A stretch of DNA of 64,000 nucleotides from Apostichopus japonicus. Taxonomy: Eukaryota > Echinodermata > Holothuroidea > Aspidochirotida > Stichopodidae. The translations under genes were made by a program, and so were the position numbers. The stretch is from contig NC_092567.1 of the NCBI RefSeq assembly GCF_037975245.1, forward strand, positions 7,936,714 to 8,000,713, in the 5' to 3' direction. Below, in pieces: positions 34,722-47,605 of this stretch. Within the stretch, counting starts at the first letter, position 1; the number at the start of each line of letters is the position of its first letter. The notes below the pieces were generated by a model, which saw only the letters and a list, made by a program, of their open reading frames with translations, did no database searches and was not told where the DNA came from.

Positions 34722-34990
34722 AGTAAACAATATAATCAGCATCTCATGAATAATCATCAACCATATCAATAAATATGAGAGGGTATTAATACATCATTAG
34801 CCTTAAATAACCGTCATTGGAATTCATTGCATTTAAATTAATTAGGTGTTACATTACCTTTCAAGTTAATGTTCGGTATATAGAGGCGAACATAAATTAT
34901 GGATGGTTGTGCCTACATCATGGACAGAAGCCAAGTAAACAGGCTCTGGCCTTAAACACCATAGATAATAATATAGATGTAGTGTTAACG
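34722..34990. repeat. dispersed repeat family copy 2, right half
   Basis: Resumes AGTAAACAATATAATCAGCA and continues CATGAATAATCATCAACCAT without the LINE tail present in copy 1. It then carries TTACATTACCTTTCAAGTTA and GGCGAACATAAATTATGG, collinear with 23040-23100. Confidence 0.8.
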
Positions 34991-37900
34991 GAAATCAACA
35001 GCTAAGATTCAACATACAAAGCTTCTCTTAAGTTTGTAAAGTCATGCCGGTCTGGTGTATGGCAAGCATCAGAGAGCTTCAGTTACAATAATATTTAAGG
35101 AACGTTTCACCATATTGAGTAATATTGTGGATTGGACAGCAACTGAACAGGTTCTGCTACCTCTCTCTCTCTCTGTCGATACTGAAAACATGAGATAAAA
35201 AAGTAAAAACATGACATTACTTAAAACGGTCAATTTGACGTAACTAAAATTGTGACATCAGCTGCATGGTCACCTGACATTAACTTATTATACACACCAT
35301 ACACACCATGTATGCAAATCAACACATTATACATACAATGCATGCCAATCAATCCAGTATAACTACATTACTCACATGCACATATTAGCACAACTTTTGT
35401 ACAAGTCACGCCACCCCGCCAACACCTCATCTCCCCCCCCCCTGAAGCAAAGAAAAAAGAGAAAGTCACTTAGTTATTGGATTTTATGGTTAAAATAAAT
35501 AATATAGCACATATAAGTAACTAGTCAACGAACAATCATAGCATATTCTGATATCGAAATATGGAATACTGTTACATTTAAAAATCACCAATGAAGAAAA
35601 ATCATTATGAAACAAAGATTGGCATAAGGGGAAGAGTGTTACAAAAGAATGGTTTAGTGTAATATATTTATTCAATGAATAATATAATGGATAAAATCAA
35701 GTAAATCAATATATTTGTTTACACTGATACAGTATTTCATGGTGGGATCAATAACATTTTTGTTTGGGGCTAACAAGGTGAATAGGCTTTGGTTATTCAA
35801 TGCACCAAACATACACAGCAATACAGCAGCATGTCAGTGAAATGTTCACAGAAAGATTGTAGCTTGTAGCAAAGCACCATACCAATGTACCAAGAATTAG
35901 AAAAGAAGGATATGTGGTGCATTTCAAACAAAATGAAAATTAATAAAGTGACCTGTATATGTAATATCTTGTTAACCAAAGAGGAGCACCTACATCTCTG
36001 GTTCTGATAAATCGCATTTCCTTTGGTATTAGTCTGTCAATACTGTAAGTCATATTAAAACAGTTTGTGCTTTCATTTGTCATAATTTGGAGGAAGGGTG
36101 AAAGGGAAGGCTGGTTTAAGGTCTAATTGATGCCCTATGGTATCATGTCACAAAATGGGCTCTACCCCAGGAGATTGACCACCTTTTTGCAGTGGGGGGA
36201 TGTTATCCAGAAGAGGGGTGAAGGGGAGGGCTGTGCCCCATTCTTTAAGATATTTGTAAAAATGAAGGGTACATAGATTCAAACATGTGCTATGTTTTGT
36301 CACTCTTGAAACAATCTTGAAGATTTATCAACTGTGTATCTTGTACTGCATATATGGATGTTATATCCTCATATACTGTACTTTAAAATTTATTGTAAAA
36401 ATATTCTCTCTAGAAGTGAGGGATCACCCCTTTCCTCTTGATTTTATCCTGGTGATTTAAGTCAACACGAATATTACATAGTTGCAACCCTACTGTACCC
36501 TCTGTCTCGATTTGATTTTTGGGTGGGTGGGGTGGGCCGGGGGACAGGGCATTAGGCCTACATCCATGCTAGGGAGGGGTCAGTCATCATTAATACTACA
36601 ATTGTGTGATACAACTTTAAATCTTGCAAATGTATACAACATTAAAAGTGTGCATTTTAGAAAAATGTCCTGTGAGCAATGAAAAGGGTTAAAGAGTAAA
36701 ATGTTACTTACTGTAGGTCCATCTAGGATACAGTAGCAGTGAACATAGCACCTTGTTGCTTCATGTATATTCAAAAGTTACTTAAAAACTATGACGACTG
36801 GTAATACTAGTTATATGGAGATGAAAGATCTAAAGATAGCAATGCTGGTAGCAGATACCGGGAGAATCCCTAATTCATTCAATCTCATCTGATTTTATTA
36901 TATTATTGGTTTAAAACAATACCAAGATTACATGTGGCAATGCACATCATAACTTCAAAGACTTGATACTTCAAATTTCTCAATTTATAACACATTATTG
37001 ATCAGACCAAGGTACACACTAGAAAAACTTTGCTTGTCCGGCGTGTGGGCAATCCTTATTTTCTACAGAAGTTGAAGTTTTCTGATGAACTGTTAAGTTA
37101 GGTATCTATCGGTAGCTGTCCCCACTTTAGAGAAATCTTCCATCCACAAATGCATAATACAAAAGAGGAATTGTGTTTAGTCAAGTTTTGTTAGCTCTAC
37201 ACAATTAAACAAGTAGATTTAAAAAAAAGGGCACTTGATGTTATTTATAGAGCTGATTAGGCAAGCTGTCTTCACCTACATATGGTCTGTAGATTTGACC
37301 AAGGTGTCCAACACAACCCATTACCATTTCACAAACTGACTGTTGAGAAATGATAATGTAAAGACTCACCAGACACTCATCCACAGAGGAAGTTATTTCA
37401 TAAATGATGTGTTCCCACTTGACTTTTTCTTTTATTTTCCTGGAGGAAATGTACCAAAGAAATGTTGATAACTGTATTACCTGGAGGTTTAAGAGAAAAT
37501 ACAACATAACTCTTCTTTCCATTCTCTAGATTTATCAAGGTGAAAATTCATCACGTCTTTGATCCTTTTTGTGACAGACATCAATGCCTTTCCTTGTGTC
37601 TTATAAATAAGTATGAATATTTGTATAGCTGTATTCTCAGGGCAGCATATATATTGTTTTATATTTCTGTTTTTATTTTTGATTATGTTGAACTGACATA
37701 CAGATAGCTAACAGCACAGGACTAATATCATTATTAAAAGCACCTTTGCCTTTATCTTTAAGCTGCCCTTTAGGAATATGTTTTGCATCTGAGGTAATCT
37801 ATACAGTCAGTTATTTACAACACTTGAAGTGGTATCTGATCAACTCCATGTTACGTCCCAAGAGTTGTGAAGCCCCCCCCCCCCCCCCAATAAAAGACAT

Positions 37901-38970
37901 ATTTGGAAAATTGCTGGAATTTTTCTAACAAATTTGTGAGATATCATCCATAGTAATGCAACAGAAAGTAAATGTAGAAAGCACATGTGCTTGAGTTTGC
38001 TAGAAATACCTCTTAAATGGCCAGTATTATAACTGAAGTGCAAATAATGTACATCTTAAACAGAACACATTAAGAGAATCCTTCAACACTATTGACCAAT
38101 GGCTAAGAGCTGAATTCTGAATTACTTTTTACTCTGAGGACATGCATAGGGTCCAGAAGGTTCATGCATGTCTTGTATTACTGACTGACTTACAACATAT
38201 CCACACATTACAGTAAACCCACTAAAGACTTCCATTTGTAATCCCTTAGTATAAAGCTCATTGACAAATGACATAAAACCTAGATTATCTTCAGATTTAA
38301 ATTTGACATCAATTTTCTTGGGTTTTAGATGTACTGAGAGGGGAAGGGTAGGAAAGGTTAGGATGGAAAAGTAGAAATGGTTCCTGTTAGTCATTCTACA
38401 TGGTTCTAACTTAGTGTGGGTTTGGTTCTAACTTAGTGTGTGTATGGGTCTCATTTTGTGTGCAGTGACTATATTTAATTGTTAGGGCACATGCACTTAT
38501 GAATTAAATTTATTGTTGATGAGCCTGCCATACATTTTACTGGCTATTATTTGTGGAAGTTAGGCTGACAATCCAGAGGAGTCTGGCTGCGCTGTTAAGA
38601 CTGATTACAACCCTTACCTGCCACCCAACACTATGACACACTGATAAATTAGAAGGGATCAAGTCATCTGAATATTTTGTTCCTTAATTTATGATGGCTA
38701 CACAAAACAAAAAATGGACCCAGTACACTAAGCACATACACCTCTTTGTGTACTTTTACACAATGGTAAGCAATACAATGTATGACATGTATTGCCTAAT
38801 ATATGGTGTATGTATGTTAGACTGAAGCCATTATCTTCTTCCCTAGGCCCTTAGGGAGTTTGCCGATCAAGCAAGATTCAAAACAATTACTGTTCCACCA
38901 GGATTAGGCAGTAACAAAATCACTTTTTACTTCAGAATCAAATCTAATTATAACTACAACCCAGCTTACC
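34991..38970. other. intronic sequence, no gene recognised
   Basis: Contains a CT microsatellite at about 35162, C or G runs (about 35434 and a longer one at 37867-37888), MITE-like debris at about 36170-36245 without ends, and a short direct duplication GGTTCTAACTTAGTGTG at 38402 and 38425. No supported exons. Confidence 0.45.
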
Positions 38971-38975
38971 AGTTC

Positions 38976-40313
38976 CAGGGGCGTATCCAGGATTTTCCAA
39001 TAGGGGGGGGGGGGGCGCCAGGCATGAATGATCGCCGTCCTGGGGGATGGGTCTAAGGGGAGGGGTGTACAATTTTTGCTTTCAAAGAAGGGCTGAAATA
39101 CAAAATGGTGTCATATGCATGGGCGGCAATCCGTACTTCCGAGTGGGGGGGGAGGGGATATGACCTTGTTGACTATCTAAGCGTAGCGCCACCATGAGTT
39201 GGCGCGAAGCGTACAAGAAAATTTTGGGATTAACAAACCCTCTAGATGGCCGGAAACGGCACTTCCCAAGGTTTCCAAGCGGCATATACCCAACTTTAAA
39301 ATAGGGATGTCATGTCCGAAATATCTCATAATCAGGATCCAAAATACTTTTTTTTTTAATTTCGGGTGTTATTTTGGGGAAATTGCCCGTCAATCTTGTT
39401 TCAGGCGCAACGTTAGAATGTTCGAGAGCTCTTTTATATTATTCGATGAAGAAAATGGCCTCATGCAGGCTATTATAGGCCTATACACATGCAATACACA
39501 ATTACACATAGTTACATTCCTAGGTACCGATTGCTAGGGCATCCAGGTGAAACGTGTATTAAGCATTACCCTGGTAACATGAGATTCTCAGCTGTTCGAG
39601 GGAACATGTACGTGTGTAGGCCTACTATATAGGGCCTATATGAATACTATGAGGGTGCATATATGTACTATATCAATACCGTGGGCGCAATAATACATTT
39701 TGTTGTTATAGGGCCAATGAAGCCTACAGTCAACTATTTTGCTTTATAAAGACGCTTTATTTGAAAAGATCGCACTGCGTTTATGGTAGGCGAGAAATGA
39801 AGCTAAAAAAGAGCCGTACATTAACGAAGATGCATAAATGTAGGCATGAAAATATTCTTATCCCTGGCATTTGGTGGGGGGATATGGTGCATTACATCCC
39901 CTCCACCCATTTTCATGGGGGGATATATCCCCCCTCCACCCAGGATCGCCGCCCATGGCCATATGTGATCCATTTTTCGACCTTAATAATAAGCAACATT
40001 TCCAGTAAATATGGACACAAAATGCACAATTTAGTATGGCTGGCATGTCATTTAGTGTTTATAGTGATAATACAAACACAATTACCATCTATGTTTCTAA
40101 AACTATTATGCCGCCGAACTTCGCCAGAACCTTTTTTTGGCAAACAAAAAATAAAGCATACGGGAGGGGGGGGGGGGTTGAGCGATCACCGACATCTCAC
40201 ATAAAGGTCGTCATCAATTTTTTTTTTTTTTTTTGCTAAACTTTTTTTTTTTTTTGGTGACGGCCAATAGGGGGGCGCGCGCCTGTTGCGCCCCCCCCCT
40301 GGATACGCCCCTG
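38976..40313. mobile_element. TIR element with 5 bp duplication, hosts a nested element
   Basis: Ends CAGGGGCGTATCCAGG in exact inverted repeat are flanked by AGTTC at 38971-38975 and 40314-40318. Length is 1338 bp including the nested 39118-39957 insertion, so the original was about 0.5 kb. Poly-G or poly-C follows each end. The 5 bp duplication distinguishes it from the 8 bp hAT-like set. Open frames inside (e.g. 39761-40204) cross element boundaries and are not genes. Confidence 0.88.
39118..39957. mobile_element. nested hAT-like element, 8 bp duplication 7/8
   Basis: The left end CATGGGCGGCAATCC and the inverse of the right end, CATGGGCGGCGATCC, are flanked by GTCATATG (39110-39117) and GCCATATG (39958-39965). 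It carries the conserved hairpin block at 39173-39214. It lies wholly inside 38976-40313, so it inserted later. Confidence 0.85.
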
Positions 40314-40318
40314 AGTTC

Positions 40319-43300
40319 TGCTATACACTAATTATACACTTACCATTACCATCAGCATATTGTAAACCATTCTGTGCAAGATCCACTCATGTGACCCCCA
40401 AAGATCATCTCAAGACTGATTAATCCACATTTACCTAATGAGGAGATAAAGACAAAGACAATAAGAAACATATCTGAACTAGATGTTTAATGCAAACGAT
40501 AAAATCCCTTGTTTTTGAGTTTGCCTTTTTAATATTTACTCAACAGTTATTCCATTGCTCACAGATACACAAGCTTATGCTAAAATGACTCAATAATTGC
40601 AAGTTCATTCATTTTATTGCAAGGCGCTTTTATTTTAAAGTTGAATAATTTTTGGAAATTTATCCATAAAGAAAACAAAAGGCAAAACTTGGTAACATGT
40701 TTGCAATCCTATGAATTGGACTAACTTGATCAGCACACATTCTAATTGGTACTTTTAACGTTGTTTGGTGCAGCAGGCCAATGAAGTTGTTCATCTTTGT
40801 ATGAACACCAAATTTGTAATTCTGTTACTTTGAAGTCAAGCAAAGTTAGGCCTAATTACTGGTCTAGATTGCTTTTGTCAAACTATTGGTATATAAGTGT
40901 GAAGCAGAAGCTGCTCTATTACATAAATGTTGTTGTTTTTGCTTTCACAACTTTCCCAGTAACTTAATTTCTAACTTTGCCAATAGATAACAACCTGATG
41001 CACCCCCCCCCCCCCCCCTACCCAAACACACTCTTATAACATAATTACTCAATTACAGACTAACTTTAAGAACATAAAAATAATACAAAGTTGCATTAAG
41101 GATTTCAGATGACAAAACATGCTGGATCCTACAAGAACTTGTCATATTGTGTTGTACGATCTTCTGTGATAGAATCATACACAGTTGCTTGTCATAGTGC
41201 AATATTCAATACCTATCATTATCCATGACAACTATTTAATACAGTATGATGGGATGGGTGGACCTTGTCATAAATTACATAATATCCAATCAACCTGGAG
41301 ACAGTGTGAACATGAAGCCTTCATTAGCATTATATGCTCACACAGGAATGAAGCTGTTACATTATGAAACAATGGACAATGGAGATGTACTTGGCATCAG
41401 AATGTCATCCTCTTGAAACCTACAGTTATGGTACAATTTGTAGAGATGATGCTACAATTTAGAGAAATACTGAACAAAAGAGGTCTCACAGAATCCCTGA
41501 GTTTAAGACACAACCTTTAGCAGTATTCTAACTAGATTGTTCATATGTTATGTCTTGGTTTGCAGTAATTGGAATTGATGGGGCTTGGTGGGGGGGGGGG
41601 GGGGTGCTGGATGATAGACTTTCCGATGTGGAAATTTTCCTTGAGGGATCATCTGATATGTCATGGAGTAAAAATATCCAGTTAAACAAGTGTATTCTCA
41701 TGGAGGAGGGGGATGGGTGGATGTGGTAAGAATCAGGTAGTGGACCATGCAATCATTACCCTGCTCATGTAAACTGTACATATTCTTCCAAGAGCTGTAA
41801 CCCGGATATGAAACTGGTAAATCCCTAATACGGTCTATCTCAGGACTGAATAATTCCAGTTTACCTGATGATGAGAAAAAACAAAATGCATTTGGTCATC
41901 AGTTATAATGTTATTATTCATGTAAATTGTCATCACCCGGTCTGCAAGTAGCTGCATTCTACCATGTATCATTGTCAAACACAGAACACAGCTACTATAA
42001 ACATATGGTATGCTACTGTAGTTTCAAAATAAATTACTCAGTTGTAATTATAATAACAATGTAAAGAAAATAATGTAACTAGAAAACAAATCTATAGACT
42101 GTACAAGATGAGTTCAAGGTTTCATAATGCTTCCCACAGTGAATATACAGCTCAACTAATACCAAACTAATTGAAATATAAACAATCATTAATCTGAAAT
42201 TGAGGCAAGCATTGAATCTTCAATACAAACTAAGTGAAATATGTGATAAAGAATAGTATAATTTATCTTAGGATAAACAAAGACTTAAAAAGTAGTTTCT
42301 GGTGACACATTGAATATTCAGTCAAAGTTTAAGTAATACCACTAGCAATCTACAATCTGGGTTATATTCTATTGAGAAACAAGACTTATAATGATACAGC
42401 CCTGAAAATAGAATCAAGCCTGAAGAAAATATGATGAAGGATTCTGGTCACATAATTAAGGAACCAATGGTGCACTGTACTGTCTATATGTTGATAAATT
42501 TGTAGGATTTCAAAAATGCTGACATTGTTCTATCATTGATTGAGTTAAAGTACATGTTTTTCTATCAGTTGATTTTGATATATATACTGTTATTATATAG
42601 CATTTTGTTCTGTGCAGTCTTGGTGTGAGGAGGGTGGTGGGGTTGGGTGGTGGCTACAGTTTTAAGCTAAGTGCCCAGTGAAATATGTGATAAAGAATGA
42701 TATCCTTTCAACTTTGGACAAACAAAGACTTAATAAAAAGTGGATCTGGTGACACAACTGTGCATGGAACTGTGCCTGGCTCTCAATGTTACTGGTTTTG
42801 TGTACACTTTACTTGAATAATGCTTCTTTAGCCTCACAAGATGTGATTGTGAATCTTAGAACTGGTGTGCGATAGTTTTTCAGGAGTTTGAAGAAAAATA
42901 TCAAAGAATTAAGTGAGAAGCAAAGCCAGCCATCATCTTCAGCTGATATGATAGACATACTTGAGATGAATACCAAAGGTGGAGGTGATTTGCATTACAT
43001 TTTGAATCATATTTTCTAATATTTAAGCAAATGCGTAAATTAGTCAACTCTACTGTACTACAGTAAATAAACATCATAACAAACAAAGTACATTAAAGTT
43101 CAAGAATATATCCATAGTTTTTTGACCTGTGTGTTACCTATCCAAATTAATCCAGGTTTTTGTTTTGTTTGATGGAGTGTTCATTACAAATACCTCTAAC
43201 TCAAAGCTCAGCAATACAGACTGAGTTGACTTCTTTAATGTTTCTACAGCACTATGGAATATTTAAAATGGTATTTCGAGTTTTTGGTTTAATATGAAGA

Positions 43301-43741
43301 AAATAAATAACTAAACAGAATACATATTTGTAGGTAACCAAGCTGCTGTCATACAAACCAACAATTTGTCTTCCAGTCTTACCATTCTAGAAGTGTCAGG
43401 AGTTCTAGAAGAATTTATTCATTTGAGTCTCAGAAGGCATTTTTTTTAAGCTTGGCAAATAGTAAAATGTACCAGAGGGTGCTTAGGCAGCTCTTGTGTC
43501 ATGGCTCATTACAATCATACCAGGTACTGGATTAATCCAGCAAGAATCCGATCATTTTAATGACCTTACTAGAGATTAATTCTGTCACTTGCATTCTGAG
43601 TGGATGAGTTAAAACTTGTTACAAAATTCGTTTAGTCAGAGTGAATGGAGGTAAAAGAGTATTCCTTGATGTGAGATGCTATCCAAAAAACCTACCAGAG
43701 GTTGTTGAAACCTTACTATCACTGTTATATACTAACCATTA
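40319..43741. other. intronic sequence with small duplications, no gene
   Basis: Two direct duplications are visible. GTGAAATATGTGATAAAGAA with its following segment to TGGTGACACA occurs at 42235 and 42678. A diverged ATCTCAAGACTGATTAATCC block occurs at 40405 and 41836. C and G runs are at about 41004-41018 and 41591-41604. Confidence 0.5.
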
Positions 43742-44296
43742 ATGTGATTCAGGGTCTTAGCTAGCAATGCGTCTCGCCGTCTTTGAGACGGCTAGATCAA
43801 AATGAAAGACGGCCGAATTTGAGTGGGACGGCTTTTGAGACGCCAATAGATGGCTCTGTAACTATTAGTTATTTGTATGTACTGCTCAGTCAACGGGCGC
43901 CGCACGTTTAAAATGAGGACACAACACTGAAATAATCACTGAAAAAAACCCTGACAGTCGATCCTCTCGTTATAACAGCTTGGAATACAGTCCAGTCAAC
44001 AACACAATATAAAAACCTACACTCAATAGCCAACCACCTAGCTAGCTAAAAAAAAATTGTTTCGTCGCTTGATCATTTTCGCACACCCGTGTATTTGTAT
44101 TTATTCTTTCCAAGCTAGGTGTTGTGTATCACGGTACTGTGGAAAGAGTGAGCTAATATTGACAGCTCCTGCGATGTTTTCCTTATATACCTGAAAAGGC
44201 AGGAGGGAAAAGTTTTGCGTCGTAGTAACGACCATGCAGTCTGTCTAGTTTCAAAATGGTGCGAAATTTCTGATTAATTTATATTAATGTTATATT

Positions 44297-44821
44297 CATA
44301 GGCGTAGGAGGCGGGGGGCTACAGCCCCCCAACCCAAATTGTTGGTGAAAATTCGGGCAATATGCTGAGAATTTTTCGGGCAACTACTGAAAGAAGAATA
44401 ATTTGCAATGTGTTTTTCAATTATTTTGGTGAAAATGTGGGTACTAATATGCTGAGAATTTTTCGGGCACCTACTAAAAGAAAAATAATTTGCAATGTGT
44501 TTTTCAATGGTTAAACTGATATTATCTGTATTATCGTTATTATTGTAACGACTTCCCCAATAACTATAACCAATATGGGAGGGTAATAACACGGAAAATA
44601 TAAGCAAAATTTTTCGCGCGCTTCGCGCGCGTTCAAGATCTTATTGTGCATGTCATATAGGTATTCATCGGTTATCGGCATGCGATGTAATAACCAATGA
44701 ATGCCTATGTGATAGCACATTAAGATGTTGAAGGCGCGCAGAGCGCACGAACAATTTTGCTTATATTTTTCGGGCAAGTCGTTACAGCCCCCCCAAATCA
44801 AATTAGGCTCCTACGCCTATG
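44297..44821. mobile_element. nested hAT-like MITE, 525 bp, CATAGGCGTAGGAG ends
   Basis: CATAGGCGTAGGAG and its inverse are flanked by GTTATATT at 44289-44296 and 44822-44829. It contains two copies of a unit with GAATTTTTCGGGCA and TTTGCAATGTGTTTTTCAAT, and a CGCGCTTCGCGCGCG palindrome near 44618. It is a close relative of 52494-53563. Confidence 0.95.
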
Positions 44822-45149
44822 GTTATATTGCGCGGGTTCGAGAAATCATTTGTCAAGGCAATACAATAGGATGTATGCAACACAAGCCATCTTGCTTCGC
44901 AGTTAGTATGAATATCAACCTTTTTTTCATTACGGTCGCATTGGCGATGACCATTCTCGGCTGGGGATGATAATTTCTGGAAAAATTAACGATAGTCGCC
45001 AGACCTATAATACTGTGGCGATCGGTTTTTGCAACTGAAAATTTCACCAATACTTTACAAAAATAACGAAGGTACCCGCCCGACGCGGTACTACCCGGTT
45101 CCTAATTTACTACCCGAATCCTACGCAAAGTGTGATTTTTTTTTGCAAA

Positions 45150-45475
45150 CCGATGGTTAGGCAGATTTCCCATTGACCAAGTTAGTGTGGTGTAAGGCTA
45201 CCATGTGGTCGAAAATAACAACAATAACGAAAGTATTCCATTGATATCTTATAACTGCGTCACAATTTCAGCTAATAAACAGACGGCTAGGCTAGATTAC
45301 CCACATTGACTTAGTGTGATGTTAGGCAACCATGTGGTCGAACGTAACAGCAATAATGAAAGTATTCCATGGATATCTTATAACTGCATCACAAATTCAG
45401 CGAAGAAACAGATGGTTAGGCTTAGCTAGATTTCCATTGACTTAGTGTGGTGTTAGGCTACCATGTGGAAGAAAT
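45150..45475. repeat. tandem array, unit about 130 bp, about 2.4 copies
   Basis: CCATGTGG recurs at about 45201, 45330 and 45461, each after GTGT(A)AGGC, with shared GAAAGTATTCCAT and GATATCTTATAACTGC. It lies inside the 3.85 kb element. Confidence 0.8.
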
Positions 45476-45990
45476 GATTGACTCAATCGTTTATTTCAAG
45501 GAGAGGTTGACAAGGAATTTTACGAGATGTTTATGGGTTATAGACGGGATAACAAAACAATAATCAGCGCAAGTGGCTTTTTTCTAATCGTTTATTCCAA
45601 ATGCGATCAAATTGCGCGAATCGCGCAATCTAGTGGCTAATGCGAACCCTGGGCCTGCATATAAGATAGTACGGTAGTCTGTGGTACTAGTAGTAACTGT
45701 TTAAGAGCTAAATTGGATATTTATATGGTCTGATCCAATAGAAGTGGAGAGCAAGCATAATCAGCGGCGGCAGTGTGAGCTAGTAGTAATGTTAATTATA
45801 TGAAGTACAGTAATTAACAAGTTAATGAAAGAAACAAAAGCAAATAGAAATTATTAAGGAAGGTTTTATACCTTATCTTACACCTACGTATTTGAACATG
45901 AAAACATAAAGTAAGATATTTTTCACCGTACCCATTTTGTTAGAAAATAATATACATTAGCCTATTATTTTAAAATCAAAATGTACTACG

Positions 45991-46419
45991 TAGATGTCAG
46001 TGGCTCGTACGAGCCACTGACATCAGTACTAACTACAAGCTTCAAAGTTCAACGTTAGTAGTCAGTACCGTGACAGTAGTGCTACTCGATGTTGAGCCTA
46101 GGCCTTTTTTTGTACTAATATTTAGCATATCGAAGTGGCGATCACATTTTCATTCTGGGCCACCAGAATTTGGAAAAAAATATAAATGTAGTCGCCACAG
46201 AATTTAGATGTCAGTGGCTCGTACGAGCCACTGACATCAGTACTAACTACAAGCTTCAAAGTTCAACGTTAGTAGTCAGTACCGTGACAGTAGTGCTACT
46301 CGATGTTGAGCCTAGGCCTTTTTTTGTACTAATATTTAGCATATCGAAGTGGCGATCACATTTTCATTCTGGGCCACCAGAATTTGGAAAAAAATATAAA
46401 TGTAGTCGCCACAGAATTT
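45991..46419. repeat. 214 bp perfect-looking tandem duplication with 32 bp palindrome
   Basis: The block starting TAGATGTCAGTGGCTCG is repeated at 46205 with no difference noticed by eye. Each copy begins with a 32 bp perfect palindrome centred on CTCGTACGAG (45993-46024 and 46207-46238). A 9-base GTCAGTAC word and an AT-rich tail follow. Identity implies a recent duplication or gene conversion, or an assembly duplication. Confidence 0.92.
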
Positions 46420-47605
46420 CTTCCTGGTGACCGCATTCAATGGGGAATGAAAAAGGGTTGAGTATGATTGTTACCATGGTAATATATGAAGACATGAGCT
46501 TTTTTCGTGGATTTCCTTGATTTCTTTTCCGTTAATTTCTAACAACAGCGTTACTGTATCATTTGATCCGTCATTCGAATGTTTTTCATTACCGAATCGA
46601 TGCATATCCAACCTGCAGAGGGACAAAAACTATTATCCTAACACATTGTAGCATACGCAAACTGGAGCTTATACCGCAAATTTTTCTCTGGATTTTCATA
46701 ACGTTCCCAACATTATTGCAACGATATTTTCATAAATTTCCCATGATTTTCAATTTTTTTAGTATCATTAGAGAAGTGACAATTGAGGAGAAGTGTAGTG
46801 CTGTAGCTGCTGAATATTATTCCAGATTAAAACAGACCATTGTGTACATTTTATGAATAGTAACATTTTAAGTATGGGTCGCCATGATTGAAAGAATCAA
46901 GTAGGGTGAAAACGACAGGCTAGGCATGTGGCTTCAGTGTGCATATTTTGGCGTGAAACTTTGCTTTTGAGTGTTTTAATCAATTTAAAAATCTTTATAA
47001 AATTATAAAAGGCACCAAAATGTTGTCTTTAAACCTCGAATTTCTCAGAGCTTCTGTGGGCTTGGACCCCTGTACCCCAACCAGGGCGTTGCCCATGGAC
47101 CCTACCACAGGCCCTAAGGCATGCCCATGGACCCCACCTATAACTGTGTCGCGCTGCAAGCTGACTGACGCCAACGGCGTTAGTATAGTATCACCTACAA
47201 AGTTCAGTGATTTTTTTGTACCCCAGGCTCATACCTGTATGGATGACATTAACAGAATATAGGCATATACTTATTAGATACACAGTAGGCTATATATAAT
47301 TGTAATATATCAATTACTATCAGCTGTTTTCATGGTGCACTTTTGCACCTAGTGTTTTATAGCACTTTTTATGTTTGAATTCCCCCCAAAAATCATGATG
47401 GCTTAGGTGTTTTCACAGCTTTCTAAGCATACTGTACTTTTAACCCCAATTGTGTCAAATAAACCATTGATAGGGGCTGGGCTTCCAGGGGCCCTAAGGC
47501 GGGCCCCTGGACCCCACCCGTTATAGGCTTCGCGCAGGCGCCGAAGCACTCAGTAACAGATGAGACACCCTATTTGAAATTTCTGGCTAAGACCCTGATG
47601 TGATT

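Larger units (their letters stand above)
43750..47597. mobile_element. 3.85 kb hAT-like element with perfect 8 bp duplication
   Basis: CAGGGTCTTAGC at 43750 and its exact inverse ending at 47597 are flanked by ATGTGATT (43742-43749 and 47598-47605). The interior holds a nested MITE (44297-44821), a 130 bp tandem array (45150-45475), a 214 bp tandem duplication (45991-46419) and GC-rich segments. No transposase frame longer than 100 codons is seen, so it is either non-autonomous or decayed. Confidence 0.92.

Noticed and set aside
39761-40204. 147-codon open frame
   Set aside because: Spans the right end of a nested MITE and poly-G of its host element. Not conserved coding.
46170-46430. 86-codon open frame
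   Set aside because: Crosses the junction of the 214 bp tandem duplication and reads through its palindrome.
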